Positions 56,401-64,000 of a DNA stretch of 64,000 nucleotides are shown piece after piece. Within the stretch, counting starts at the first letter, position 1, and the number at the start of each line of letters is the position of its first letter. Source of the DNA: Bacillus inaquosorum KCTC 13429 (lineage in GTDB: Bacteria > Bacillota > Bacilli > Bacillales > Bacillaceae); contig NZ_AMXN01000003.1 of NCBI RefSeq assembly GCF_000332645.1, positions 1 through 64,000 on the forward strand, written 5' to 3'. The translations under genes and the position numbers were made by a program. The notes under the pieces are model-generated. The model saw nothing but the letters and a program-made list of their open reading frames with translations. It had not been told where the DNA came from and ran no database searches.

Positions 56401-59400
56401 CGATTCATCATTTGGTCGTCGATGGCGTATCGTGGAGGATTTTACTTGAGGATATTGCAGCAGCTTATGAGCAGCTTCAAAACGGCGAAGCGATCCGGCT
56501 TCCGAAGAAGACAGACTCATACCTTTTATGGGCTGAACAATTGAAACGTTATGCAGAAAGTCAGGAATTCGAAGCAGAAAATCAATACTGGTTCGGGCAG
56601 AAACATAACCCGCAACATACATTGCCAAGGGACAAAGAACAGGAAATCGGCCTGGCTGAAGACCGGGAAACGATCATCGTCCAATGGACGGCGGAAGAAA
56701 CCGAATCTTTATTAAAAAAATCTAACCGGGCCTATACAACTGACATTAACGATTTATTGCTGACCGGACTTGGAACGGCTATTCATCGTTGGACCGGTTA
56801 TGAAGACATTCTCATTCATCTGGAAGGACACGGCAGAGAATCTATTTTTCAAGACCTTGATATTTCACGTACGGTGGGATGGTTCACAAGCCTATACCCG
56901 GTTTCGCTCCAAATTAAGGCAGACCAGGATATCTCGCAGCGGATTAAAACAGTGAAAGAAAATTTACGTAAGATCCCCCAAAAAGGAATAGGTTATGGCC
57001 TGATTAAGTATTTGTCCGATCACCCGAAGGCTTCCGAATTTACCGGACAGCCGGAAATCAGTTTCAATTATTTGGGTCAATTTGATCAAGATTTCCGAAA
57101 CGGCAGGATGGAGGTATCTCCTTACTCAAGCGGGAAAACAGTCAGTGACAAGCGCCCCATAACCTATGCACTTGATATCAATGGCATGATTTCAAACGGT
57201 CAATTGTCGTTGGCAATCAGTTATTGCGGTAAACAATATCAAAGAGAAACAATGGAAGCTTGTGCCGATCTCTTAAAAAGCAGTTTGCAGCAAGTCATCG
57301 AACATTGTGATGCTCAAGATCAAATTCACCTGACGCCAAGCGATATTTCATTAAAAGATATAACGATCGGTGAACTAGATCAATTTGTGCAACAAACACA
57401 TCACCTTGGTGAAATTGAAAATATATACCCATTAACCCCTATGCAGAAAGGAATGTTGTTCCATAGCTTGATCGATTCGGATTCCGAAGCTTACTTTGAA
57501 CAAGCCGCTTTTGATCTGAAAGGTTTCTTGGATATCGAGGCATTTAGGATGAGCTTGGCGCAGCTGGCCGAAAGATATGACATTCTTCGAACTCTTTTTT
57601 ATACAGAATGGAAAGATCAGCCTTTGCAGATTGTATTCCGGCAAAAGCCGATTGAAACGGTCGTTGAAGATATTCGCAGCATGAACAGTCATCAACGCAG
57701 CGAGTTTATTGCCGATTTTGCGAGAAGAGATAAGGCGCGAGGATTCAATCTCACCCGAGATGCTTTAATGCGCGTATCGATCCTGCGGACAGATGTAGAC
57801 CAAGCGCGATTGATATGGAGCTTTCATCATATTTTAATGGATGGCTGGTGTTTGCCTCTTGTTACGAAAGAAGTGTTTGAAACCTATTATGCGATTCTTG
57901 AGCGGAGGCAGCCGAAACGGGGAGCCGTCACTCCATACAGCCAATATATCGAATGGCTGGATAAAAAAGATCACAAGCAGGCAGCAGTCTATTGGCGTAA
58001 TTATTTGGAAGGCTATGAAGGGCAAACTGTTTTGTTACAAGAACAATCCTCCAACCAGCCGAAAGGATACGAAAAAGGAGAGCATGCGTTTCGTTTAGGA
58101 AAGCAGCTCACAGACGAGATCAAACGGGCCGCAAGCCACCATCAAGTCACGCTCAATACATGGATACAAACCGCATGGGGCTTATTGCTGCAAAGATATA
58201 ACGGGAGTCAGGATGTCGTTTTCGGCACTGTCGTATCCGGCCGGCCGGCAGAAATCCCGGGAATTGAAACTATGGTCGGTTTATTTATCAATACCATTCC
58301 CGTACGTATTCATACGCAACCTGAAATGACAGCTGCACAAGTATTGAAAATGAACCAGGAGCGGGCACTGGCTTCTCAAGCATACGATACATTTCCGTTG
58401 TATGAAATTCAGGCTCAAACTGAGCAAAAGCAGCAGTTGATCAATCATATTATGGTTTTTGAGAATTACCCGGTCGAGAAACAAATAGAACATATGAAGC
58501 AGGATGACAAAGCATTAGACATTATCGATTTTCATATGGAAGAACATACCCATTACGATTTTACTTTTATAGTTATGCCGGCCGGAGAAATTGAAATTCG
58601 TTTTGTATACAATCGTGATGTTTATGATCAAGCATGTGTCGAACGGATGCAGGCGCACTTCATGCAAATCATTAAGCAAATGGCGGACGATCAGGAAACT
58701 CGCGTCCAAGAACTGGATATAGTAACAGCGGATGAACGATCGCTCCTGATAGACAAGTTTAACGATACAGCGGCCGAGTATCCAAAGAAAAAGACGATTC
58801 ATCAATTGTTTGAGGAACAAGCGGAGCGAACGCCGGAGCAAGTGGCGATTGTTTTTGAAGATCAGAAGCTGACGTATCGGGCATTAAATGAACGCGCTAA
58901 TCAGTTGGCCCGAACCTTGGTCGCCAAAGGACTTCAGGCTGAGCAGCTTGTTGGCATTATGGCGGAACGTTCACCGGAGATGGTGTTAGGCATCCTCGCT
59001 ATTTTGAAAGCGGGAGGAGTTTATGTACCGGTCGATCCGGAATATCCGGAAGAACGCATCCATTATATGCTTGAAGATTCTAACGTCTCTATATTATTAT
59101 TGCAAAATCATCTTCTAAAATGTACCGCTTATCAAAGTCATGCTGTCTTCCTTGACGATCCGTCATCATACGACGTCGAAGCATCCAATCTCAATCTAAG
59201 GACAGCGCCAAATCAATTAGCCTACGTCATCTATACATCAGGAACAACGGGGAATCCGAAAGGAACGCTCATTGAACATAAAAATGTGGTCCGTCTATTA
59301 TTTAATAACAAAAACCTTTTTGATTTTAACGCATCGGACACATGGACTTTGTTCCATTCCTTCTGCTTTGATTTTTCAGTGTGGGAAATGTACGGAGCGC

Positions 59401-61301
59401 TGCTGCATGGGGGCAAATTAGTGATTGTTCCGAAACAAACAGCAAAAAACCCCGAAAGGTATTTGCAATTGTTAAAGTCGGAAGCAGTGACAATTTTAAA
59501 TCAAACGCCAAGTTATTTCTACCAACTGATGCAGGAGGAGAGAGCATATTCCGAATCCAATTTAAACATCCGAAAAATCATATTTGGCGGAGAGGCGTTA
59601 AATCCATCCTTCTTGAAAGACTGGAAGATTAAATATCCTTTAACGCAATTAATCAATATGTACGGCATCACGGAAACCACCGTTCATGTCACATATAAAG
59701 AAATCACGGAACGAGAAATCGACGAGGGCAGAAGCAACATCGGACAACCTATTCCTACCCTGCAAGCGTATATTTTGGACGAATATCAACGCATTCAGGT
59801 AATGGGCATACCGGGAGAGCTCTATGTTGCAGGAGAGGGGCTGGCTAGAGGATATTTGAACCGCCCGGAATTAACGGCAGAGAAATTTGTTGAACACCCA
59901 TTTGCCCCAGGCGAAAAAATGTACAAAACGGGAGATGTCGCCCGATGGCTGCCTGACGGCAATATCGAGTATTTGGGAAGAATTGATCATCAGGTGAAAA
60001 TCCGGGGTTACCGGATTGAACTCGGCGAGATCGAGACAGCTTTATTGCAACTGGAATCTGTCAAAGAAGCGGTCGTCATCGCGATTGAAGAAGAGGGCTC
60101 CAAGCAGCTGTGCGCCTACTTGACAGGAGACGAATCATTCAATACGTCGCAGCTGAAGCGGCATTTGCTGAACAAACTGCCCGCGTATATGATTCCAGCT
60201 TATTTTGTACAAGTAGAGAAGATACCGATAACCGCTAATGGAAAAATCGACAGGAAAGCTTTGCCGGCTCCTAAGGGAAATAGGCTCACCGGAACCGAAT
60301 ACGCAGCACCCGAAACGTTAATTGAAAAGCAGCTGGCCGAGATATGGAAGAACATTTTAGCTCTCAGTGACCCGGGGGTTAAAGATAATTTCTTTGACGT
60401 TGGCGGCCATTCGCTCAAAGTTTTGCAAGTTATTCATCAAATTAACGCCAGTATGGGAATCAAAATGCATTATCAAGCCGTATACGATTTTCCGACCATT
60501 GAAGCAATGGCACGCGCCATTCAAGCAGCGGTGTTCGGGTCCAAGACGGATAACGTATTCGTCAAGATGAATCAGAACGGTTCAATCCCTGTGTTCTGTT
60601 TCCCGCCTTTAATCGGGTATGGGCTGGTTTATAATGAAATGGCAAAAAGACTTGATGGCAGCTGCACCGTCTATGCCGCTGATTTCTTGGAAGAGCCGTC
60701 TTATGAGAAAGAGATCGTTGACCAGTATGCAGAAAGCATAATAGGCATTCAAGAAAAAGGGCCTTATGTTTTGCTTGGTTATTCTTCGGGCTCTAATTTG
60801 GCTTTTGAGGTTGCTAAAGCCTTGGAGAAGCGTGGACGCGTCGTATCAGACATTATGATGCTGGATTCTAAAATAGCCGTTTCTGTGACTTATTTATCGG
60901 AAGAGGAAACTGAAGAGATCATCCATCTGAATCTGGATATCATTCCGAATTATTATAGAGAATTATTAACCATTCCTTCGATTAAGGATAAAATCAGAAG
61001 CTACCTTACGTATCACAATGAACTGATCAATTCCGGCGCCGTCAACGCCAACATACATCATTTGGTGTGTGGCGATTTGACTGATAGAGGATGGACGCAA
61101 TCAACTGCACAGCATTACCTTGAGTACAAATTAAAAGGAGACCATGTGACGATCTTTGAACCTCATAATATCGAAGAAAATGTGGATACAATTCAATCTA
61201 TTATCAAAAGAATTGAAGAACGGCATCATCAAGGACTTGTTCTTGATGAACAACTGTCAATGGGATCGTTTGCAGGAGACACAAAATTTAACAAAATGTA
61301 A
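53475..61301 (+). CDS. bmyC: Iturin-family NRPS, subunit C (D-Asn6, Thr7, thioesterase)
   Basis: A 2608-residue, two-module terminating synthetase. Domains: half condensation domain (1-250, no HHxxxDG), A-Asn (270-770; D-L-T-K-I-G-E-V), carrier Ser798 (GGDSIKS), epimerase (850-1290), condensation (1315-1750; HHILMDGW), A domain (1780-2270), carrier Ser2313 (GGHSLK), and thioesterase (2350-2608; GYSSGS, likely nucleophile Ser2437). The second A domain reads D-F-W-N-I-G-M-V-H, the classic threonine pattern, not serine (D-V-W-H) and not asparagine. The subunit therefore adds D-Asn6 and Thr7 and closes the ring onto the beta-amino group. That pair separates bacillomycin F from iturin A (Asn-Ser), mycosubtilin (Ser-Asn) and bacillomycin D (Ser-Thr). 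A strong terminator follows. Confidence 0.94.
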   Translation: MSEFKQQELFWGRMFHVEDRPSAFPSFQVSDSTLKRDVSSASDCIHSSLSSDVSRRILTMTNQTPMAVYLVLLIGIESLLYKYTGEEGVITGVPTFEDETDEDLRLDQLMLIKQNINADSTFKSIFHELKHTLDEAILYQDVPFDKMAGQLRLNYNTNHLPIIHTVVSLEQIHSERFIETAASDALFQFAMEEDSIDVKLFFNEQAYDRQYMMQVIGHLNRLFSIMLFQPDLTLSEVNILSEAETNTFLVDYHHTKTEYPRDKTIYQLFEEQMKRTPDQAAIICGEKQFTYRQLNERANQLARTLRAKGMRTDRLAAIISDHNIEVVVGILAVLKAGGAYVPIDPDYPKHRIQYIVDDSQADIILTQSHLRKQLELTGTMVFIDEESSYHEDGSDLEPISSMKDLAYVIYTSGSTGKPKGVAIEHQGLTNYIWWARRVYVKGEKTNFPLYSSIAFDLTVTSVFTPLITGNAIIVYGGENRAALLYSIVQDPRVDIIKLTPAHLQLLKEMNISPECTIRKLIVGGDNLSTRLAQNISGQFGGRIEIFNEYGPTETVVGCMIYSFDPQNDRRESVPIGTAADNMNIYVLDKSMKPVPIGVPGEIYISGDGIARGYLNRPELTAERFLRHPFVPEGKMYRTGDLARRLPDGNIEYLGRIDHQVKIRGYRIEIGEVEAAFFHIPPIQEALVIAQETNGETSLCAYYTAQRSLTAGEIRKHLSRQLPDYMIPAYFVQLKAMPLTSNGKIDRQALPVPTGNLTGNTYTAPRTELEKILAGVWESVLGAERVGIDDHFFELGGDSIKSIQVTSSLYQSGYKLDIKHLFKHPTIAGVVPFVEPVIRIAEQGEIKGRSLLTPIQHWFFAQQYQDLHHYNQSIMLCWKEKLDESKLRKVMKKIAEHHDALRMVYVPTEHGYQARNRGIDEGDLFSLEVFSLLGENNPAQTIETISNDIQQSIHLAEGPLMKLGLFQCQDGDHLLIAIHHLVVDGVSWRILLEDIAAAYEQLQNGEAIRLPKKTDSYLLWAEQLKRYAESQEFEAENQYWFGQKHNPQHTLPRDKEQEIGLAEDRETIIVQWTAEETESLLKKSNRAYTTDINDLLLTGLGTAIHRWTGYEDILIHLEGHGRESIFQDLDISRTVGWFTSLYPVSLQIKADQDISQRIKTVKENLRKIPQKGIGYGLIKYLSDHPKASEFTGQPEISFNYLGQFDQDFRNGRMEVSPYSSGKTVSDKRPITYALDINGMISNGQLSLAISYCGKQYQRETMEACADLLKSSLQQVIEHCDAQDQIHLTPSDISLKDITIGELDQFVQQTHHLGEIENIYPLTPMQKGMLFHSLIDSDSEAYFEQAAFDLKGFLDIEAFRMSLAQLAERYDILRTLFYTEWKDQPLQIVFRQKPIETVVEDIRSMNSHQRSEFIADFARRDKARGFNLTRDALMRVSILRTDVDQARLIWSFHHILMDGWCLPLVTKEVFETYYAILERRQPKRGAVTPYSQYIEWLDKKDHKQAAVYWRNYLEGYEGQTVLLQEQSSNQPKGYEKGEHAFRLGKQLTDEIKRAASHHQVTLNTWIQTAWGLLLQRYNGSQDVVFGTVVSGRPAEIPGIETMVGLFINTIPVRIHTQPEMTAAQVLKMNQERALASQAYDTFPLYEIQAQTEQKQQLINHIMVFENYPVEKQIEHMKQDDKALDIIDFHMEEHTHYDFTFIVMPAGEIEIRFVYNRDVYDQACVERMQAHFMQIIKQMADDQETRVQELDIVTADERSLLIDKFNDTAAEYPKKKTIHQLFEEQAERTPEQVAIVFEDQKLTYRALNERANQLARTLVAKGLQAEQLVGIMAERSPEMVLGILAILKAGGVYVPVDPEYPEERIHYMLEDSNVSILLLQNHLLKCTAYQSHAVFLDDPSSYDVEASNLNLRTAPNQLAYVIYTSGTTGNPKGTLIEHKNVVRLLFNNKNLFDFNASDTWTLFHSFCFDFSVWEMYGALLHGGKLVIVPKQTAKNPERYLQLLKSEAVTILNQTPSYFYQLMQEERAYSESNLNIRKIIFGGEALNPSFLKDWKIKYPLTQLINMYGITETTVHVTYKEITEREIDEGRSNIGQPIPTLQAYILDEYQRIQVMGIPGELYVAGEGLARGYLNRPELTAEKFVEHPFAPGEKMYKTGDVARWLPDGNIEYLGRIDHQVKIRGYRIELGEIETALLQLESVKEAVVIAIEEEGSKQLCAYLTGDESFNTSQLKRHLLNKLPAYMIPAYFVQVEKIPITANGKIDRKALPAPKGNRLTGTEYAAPETLIEKQLAEIWKNILALSDPGVKDNFFDVGGHSLKVLQVIHQINASMGIKMHYQAVYDFPTIEAMARAIQAAVFGSKTDNVFVKMNQNGSIPVFCFPPLIGYGLVYNEMAKRLDGSCTVYAADFLEEPSYEKEIVDQYAESIIGIQEKGPYVLLGYSSGSNLAFEVAKALEKRGRVVSDIMMLDSKIAVSVTYLSEEETEEIIHLNLDIIPNYYRELLTIPSIKDKIRSYLTYHNELINSGAVNANIHHLVCGDLTDRGWTQSTAQHYLEYKLKGDHVTIFEPHNIEENVDTIQSIIKRIEERHHQGLVLDEQLSMGSFAGDTKFNKM

Positions 61302-61315
61302 GTGATCTAGTGCAA

Positions 61316-61348
61316 AATGCCGCTGCTGGCAGTCAGCGGCATTTTTTT
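61316..61348 (+). terminator. Terminator of the iturin-type operon
   Basis: The stem ATGCCGCTG / CAGCGGCAT with loop CTGGCAGT is followed by TTTTTT. It lies 17 bases past the bmyC stop. Confidence 0.9.
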
Positions 61349-61450
61349 ATTAAAAAAGTGAGAGTAATACTCATGTGTTTGCTACGGTTTACTCTAGAAA
61401 TAATCATTTTATGTGTTCTTCTTGACCAGTCATCAAATGTTAAAAAGAAA

Positions 61451-61478
61451 CTCCTCCATTTTAAGGAAAAAGGAGGAT
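61451..61478 (+). promoter_or_regulatory. Hairpin covering the ribosome site of the xynD stub
   Basis: TCCTCC (61452-61457) and TTTT can pair with AAAA and GGAGGA (61472-61477) across a short loop. This would hide the Shine-Dalgarno sequence of the xynD stub in its own leader. Confidence 0.35.
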
Positions 61479-61486
61479 GTTAAGTT

Positions 61487-61648
61487 ATGCGTAAAAAGTG
61501 TAGCGTATGTTTATGGGTTCTTGCTTTATTATTGAGTTGCTTATCTGGGAAGTCTGCGTATGCTGCCACCAGTACTACAATTGCAAAACATATATTGAAT
61601 AGCATATTCGCCATAACGTATTTTTCCAATACCGTAAAAGACATATGA
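61487..61648 (+). pseudogene. xynD: xynD stub (arabinoxylan arabinofuranohydrolase, signal peptide only)
   Basis: Fifty-three codons remain. The first 36 residues (MRKKCSVCLW..., a signal peptide ending SAYA, then ATSTTIAKHI) match my recollection of the XynD start in B. subtilis. After that the sequence is unrelated (LNSIFAITYFSNTVKDI) and stops. XynD is normally a secreted GH43 enzyme of about 510 residues that removes arabinose from arabinoxylan, so the whole catalytic part is missing. GGAGGA lies 9 bases before the ATG. The stub ends 13 bases before xynC, so the deletion joins the 5' end of xynD to the xynC leader. A tiny secreted peptide could still be made. Confidence 0.75.
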
Positions 61649-61661
61649 AGGAGAGGAAAAA

Positions 61662-62933
61662 ATGATATCATGCGTAAAAAAACCAATTTGTGTATTATTG
61701 GTATGTTTCACTATGCTGTCAGTAATGTTAACCGGTCCATGCGCTACTGAAGTTTTGGCAGCAAGTGATGTAACAGTTAATGTATCTGCAGAAAAACAAG
61801 TGATTCGCGGCTTTGGAGGAATGAACCACCCGGCTTGGATTGGGGATTTGACAGCAGCTCAAAGAGAAACTGCTTTTGGCAATGGACAGAATCAGTTAGG
61901 CTTTTCAATCTTAAGAATTCATGTAGATGAAAATAGAAATAATTGGTAGAGAGAAGTGGAGACTGCAAAGAGTGCGATCAAACATGGAGCAATCGTTTTT
62001 GCTTCTCCCTGGAATCCTCCAAGTGATATGGTTGAGACCTTTAACCGTAATGGTAATACATCGGCTAAACGGCTGAAATACGATAAATACGCCGCATATG
62101 CGCAGCATCTTAACGATTTTGTTACCTTCATGAAGAATAATGGTGTGAATCTTTACGCGATTTCGGTCCAAAACGAGCCTGATTACGCTCACGAGTGGAC
62201 GTGGTGGACGCCGCAAGAAATACTTCGCTTTATGAGAGAAAACGCCGGCTCGATCAATGCCCGCGTCATTGCGCCTGAGTCATTTCAATACTTGAAGAAT
62301 TTGTCGGACCCGATTTTGAACGATCCGCAGGCTCTTGCCAATATGGATATTCTCGGAACCCACCTGTACGGCACTCAGGTCAGTCATTTCCCTTATCCTC
62401 TTTTCAAACAAAAAGGAGCGGGGAAGGACCTTTGGATGACGGAAGTATACTATCCGAACAGTGATAACAACTCGGCGGATCGATGGCCCGAGGCGTTGGA
62501 TGTTTCACATCATATTCACAATTCAATGGTAGAGGGAGATTTTCAAGCTTATGTCTGGTGGTATATCCGAAGATCATATGGTCCTATGAAAGAAGATGGT
62601 ACGATCAGCAAACGTGGTTACAATATGGCTCATTTCTCGAAGTTTGTGCGTCCCGGCTATGTAAGGATTGATGCAACGAAAAATCCTAATGCGAACGTTT
62701 ACGTGTCAGCCTATAAAGGTGACAACAAGGTCGTTATTGTTGCCATTAACAAAAGCAACACAGGTGTAAACCAAAACTTTGTTTTGCAGAATGGATCTGT
62801 TTCTCAGGTATCTAGATGGATCACGAGCAGCAGCAGCAATCTACAACCTGGAACGAATCTCAACATAACGGGCAATCATTTTTGGGCCCATCTTCCAGCT
62901 CAAAGCGTGACAACATTTGTCGTAAATCGTTAA
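61662..62933 (+). pseudogene. xynC: xynC, GH30 glucuronoxylanase, interrupted by one in-frame stop
   Basis: Homologous over its full length to B. subtilis XynC (about 422 residues), a secreted GH30 endoxylanase that cuts xylan next to glucuronic acid side groups. A signal peptide (about 1-33, ending VLA), the barrel start VIRGFGGMNHPAWIGDLTAA, the acid/base segment ISVQNEPDY, the nucleophile region WMTEVYYPNSD and the C-terminal beta domain are all present. Codon 96 (61947-61949) is TAG where 168 has tyrosine (NNW-Y-KEV). Reading resumes in the same frame at once, with no other damage. The stop leaves a 95-residue secreted fragment. A GTG at 61956 could restart, but without a signal peptide. 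This is either a very recent nonsense mutation or a base-call error. GGAGAGG precedes the start. Confidence 0.88.
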
Positions 62934-62941
62934 GGGTACCT

Positions 62942-62993
62942 AAGGCAAGCGGTACCGCTCCGGGGCTATACGAGTACCGGGGTGCCGCGCCTT
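62942..62993 (+). terminator. Likely terminator after xynC
   Basis: AAGGC-AA-GCGGTACC can pair with GGTGCCGC-GCCTT (two-base bulge, one T-G pair) across about 24 bases. A perfect 12-base palindrome AGCGGTACCGCT lies in the left arm. The T-run after it is weak (TCCTT). Confidence 0.5.
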
Positions 62994-63107
62994 TCCTTGC
63001 TGACGAAAATGGACATGGTTGCCCAAAATCCATATTGCCAACCAGGGAAGATGACTAAACTAGAGGGAAAGAGAAGAGCTGAAAATCCAAATGACACTAT
63101 TCTTTTT

Positions 63108-63196
<89 letters not shown>

Positions 63197-63223
63197 GATG
63201 AAATTTTACAGTTGAATCTCTAA

Positions 63224-63487
63224 TCAAAAAAATGGCGTAGTCAATCCATAATAAACCGCTTCTAAATCTTCCAGTGTCATATCGCCATATGCACATTTGA
63301 TAACCGAGTCCGCAAACACATCGTAGTCATAATCTGTAGAAAAACCTTGCTGCAGCTGTTTTTCGTAAACTTCGATCTGTTCTTTTTGATTTTGGATGTC
63401 TTTTTCCTTACCTGGATAGTCCGGACCATTGATCACATCATTCATTTCTTTGAACAGCACCATATACTGTTTCAATGTTTCATGCAC
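63224..63487 (-). CDS. ynfE: YnfE, small conserved protein of unknown function
   Basis: An 87-residue acidic, helical protein matching B. subtilis YnfE in place (between xynC and eglS). It starts with GTG, 8 bases after an AAGGAGG ribosome site; a nearby ATG is out of frame. The middle (about 28-50, [20 protein letters not shown]) looks like a short coiled coil, and the end is a small helical region ([14 protein letters not shown]). There is no signal peptide or membrane segment. I know of no assigned function. It is separated from eglS by a terminator, so it is probably its own unit. Confidence 0.75.
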   Translation of the reverse strand: MHETLKQYMVLFKEMNDVINGPDYPGKEKDIQNQKEQIEVYEKQLQQGFSTDYDYDVFADSVIKCAYGDMTLEDLEAVYYGLTTPFF

Positions 63488-63521
63488 AATGTAAACCTCC
63501 TTATTTGCTGTATAAGATGAT

Positions 63522-63552
63522 GAAAACGGACATCATTATTGCTGATGTCCGT
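63522..63552 (-). terminator. Terminator of eglS (minus strand)
   Basis: The perfect 10-base-pair stem ACGGACATCA / TGATGTCCGT with a 7-base loop is followed on the minus strand by TTTTC. It lies 11 bases past the eglS stop codon. Confidence 0.85.
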
Positions 63553-63563
63553 CAAAAGCATAA

Positions 63564-64000
63564 CTATTTGGGTTCTGTACCCCAAATCAGTTTTCCGTGC
63601 TTATATAATGTGATTTTTTTCGTTGTTTTAAACGTATTGGATTGGAAAAAGGAATAATCCCCGCTTTGTGCATAATTGCTCCAGTCATCATTATGAAGAC
63701 GAAGCTGAACGTCCCCGGTGCTTGCTCCCGGTGACAGCGTTCCGTTTTTAAAACCTAGTTCCAGATAGGCATCTGCGCCTTGCTTAGGCTTATGTAACAT
63801 CACAAATTTGTGTGTCACATTGCTGCATCCGATCTGCGCGTAGACACAGTCATAGTTTTGGCCTTTGTTTTTCGCGGTATACCAGTAACGGACAGTGACA
63901 TCTTTTAAATCAACCGTGGTGCTGCCATTATTTTTTATGTGAATCTGCGGTCGTATTTGGTTGCCGGTCACACTTCCATCACCTGCTCTGTATTGCACAG
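63564..64000 (-). CDS. eglS: Endo-beta-1,4-glucanase EglS (BglC), C-terminal CBM3 part
   Basis: The gene runs out of the window on the right, so only the last 145 or so residues are visible. They form a family 3 cellulose-binding module: [77 protein letters not shown] and [20 protein letters not shown]. The protein ends KLIWGTEPK. This closely follows the C-terminus of B. subtilis EglS/BglC, a secreted GH5 cellulase whose catalytic domain lies outside. The visible part has no damage, unlike the neighbouring xylan genes. Confidence 0.92.
   Translation of the reverse strand, partial: VQYRAGDGSVTGNQIRPQIHIKNNGSTTVDLKDVTVRYWYTAKNKGQNYDCVYAQIGCSNVTHKFVMLHKPKQGADAYLELGFKNGTLSPGASTGDVQLRLHNDDWSNYAQSGDYSFFQSNTFKTTKKITLYKHGKLIWGTEPK

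Overview
The window reads as chromosome of a Bacillus subtilis-group bacterium. Gene content and order (ppsD-ppsE, yngL, yngK, yngJ-yngE, nrnB, yngC-yngB-yngA, xynD/xynC, ynfE, eglS) follow the B. subtilis 168 neighbourhood, with a complete iturin-family lipopeptide operon placed between yngA and xynC. The predicted iturin-family product is bacillomycin F. That points, by inference only, to Bacillus inaquosorum or a close relative.

Layout. 1-7576: the 3' end of the plipastatin/fengycin operon, with the last module of ppsD (Tyr, epimerised) and complete ppsE (Ile, thioesterase), closed by a terminator. 7686-9764: yngL (membrane protein) and yngK (secreted glycosyl-hydrolase-like protein). 9882-11554: a small accessory patch with a GNAT acetyltransferase, a TetR regulator carrying a perfect palindrome in front of it, and a small membrane protein. 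11645-19321: the six-enzyme yngJ-I-H-HB-G-F-E operon for leucine/isovalerate breakdown, with a cre-like site inside. 19490-20689: nrnB. 20738-22714 (minus): yngA-yngB-yngC. 22715-24060: a gene-poor stretch with a decayed bioW fragment, a BirA-like palindrome and a terminator. 24071-61301: the four-gene iturin-type operon, about 37 kb. 61487-64000: a xynD stub, xynC broken by one stop codon, ynfE, and the CBM3 end of eglS.

How the lipopeptide genes work together. BmyD supplies malonyl groups. BmyA activates a fatty acid, extends it by one ketide, transaminates the beta-keto group and adds Asn1. BmyB adds D-Tyr2, D-Asn3, Gln4 and Pro5. BmyC adds D-Asn6 and Thr7 and cyclises the product. Specificity-code residues read by eye give Asn-Tyr-Asn-Gln-Pro-Asn-Thr, and epimerisation domains follow positions 2, 3 and 6. 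This is the bacillomycin F sequence, and it differs from iturin A (Ser7), mycosubtilin (Ser6-Asn7) and bacillomycin D (Pro4-Glu5-Ser6-Thr7).

Both edges of the iturin operon carry gene wreckage: bioW upstream, xynD and xynC downstream. This fits an acquired operon whose arrival, or later decay, cost the host flanking genes. I found no system of a wholly unknown class. The most interesting signals are the bacillomycin F assignment, the scars at the insertion site, and the half condensation domains that open BmyB and BmyC.
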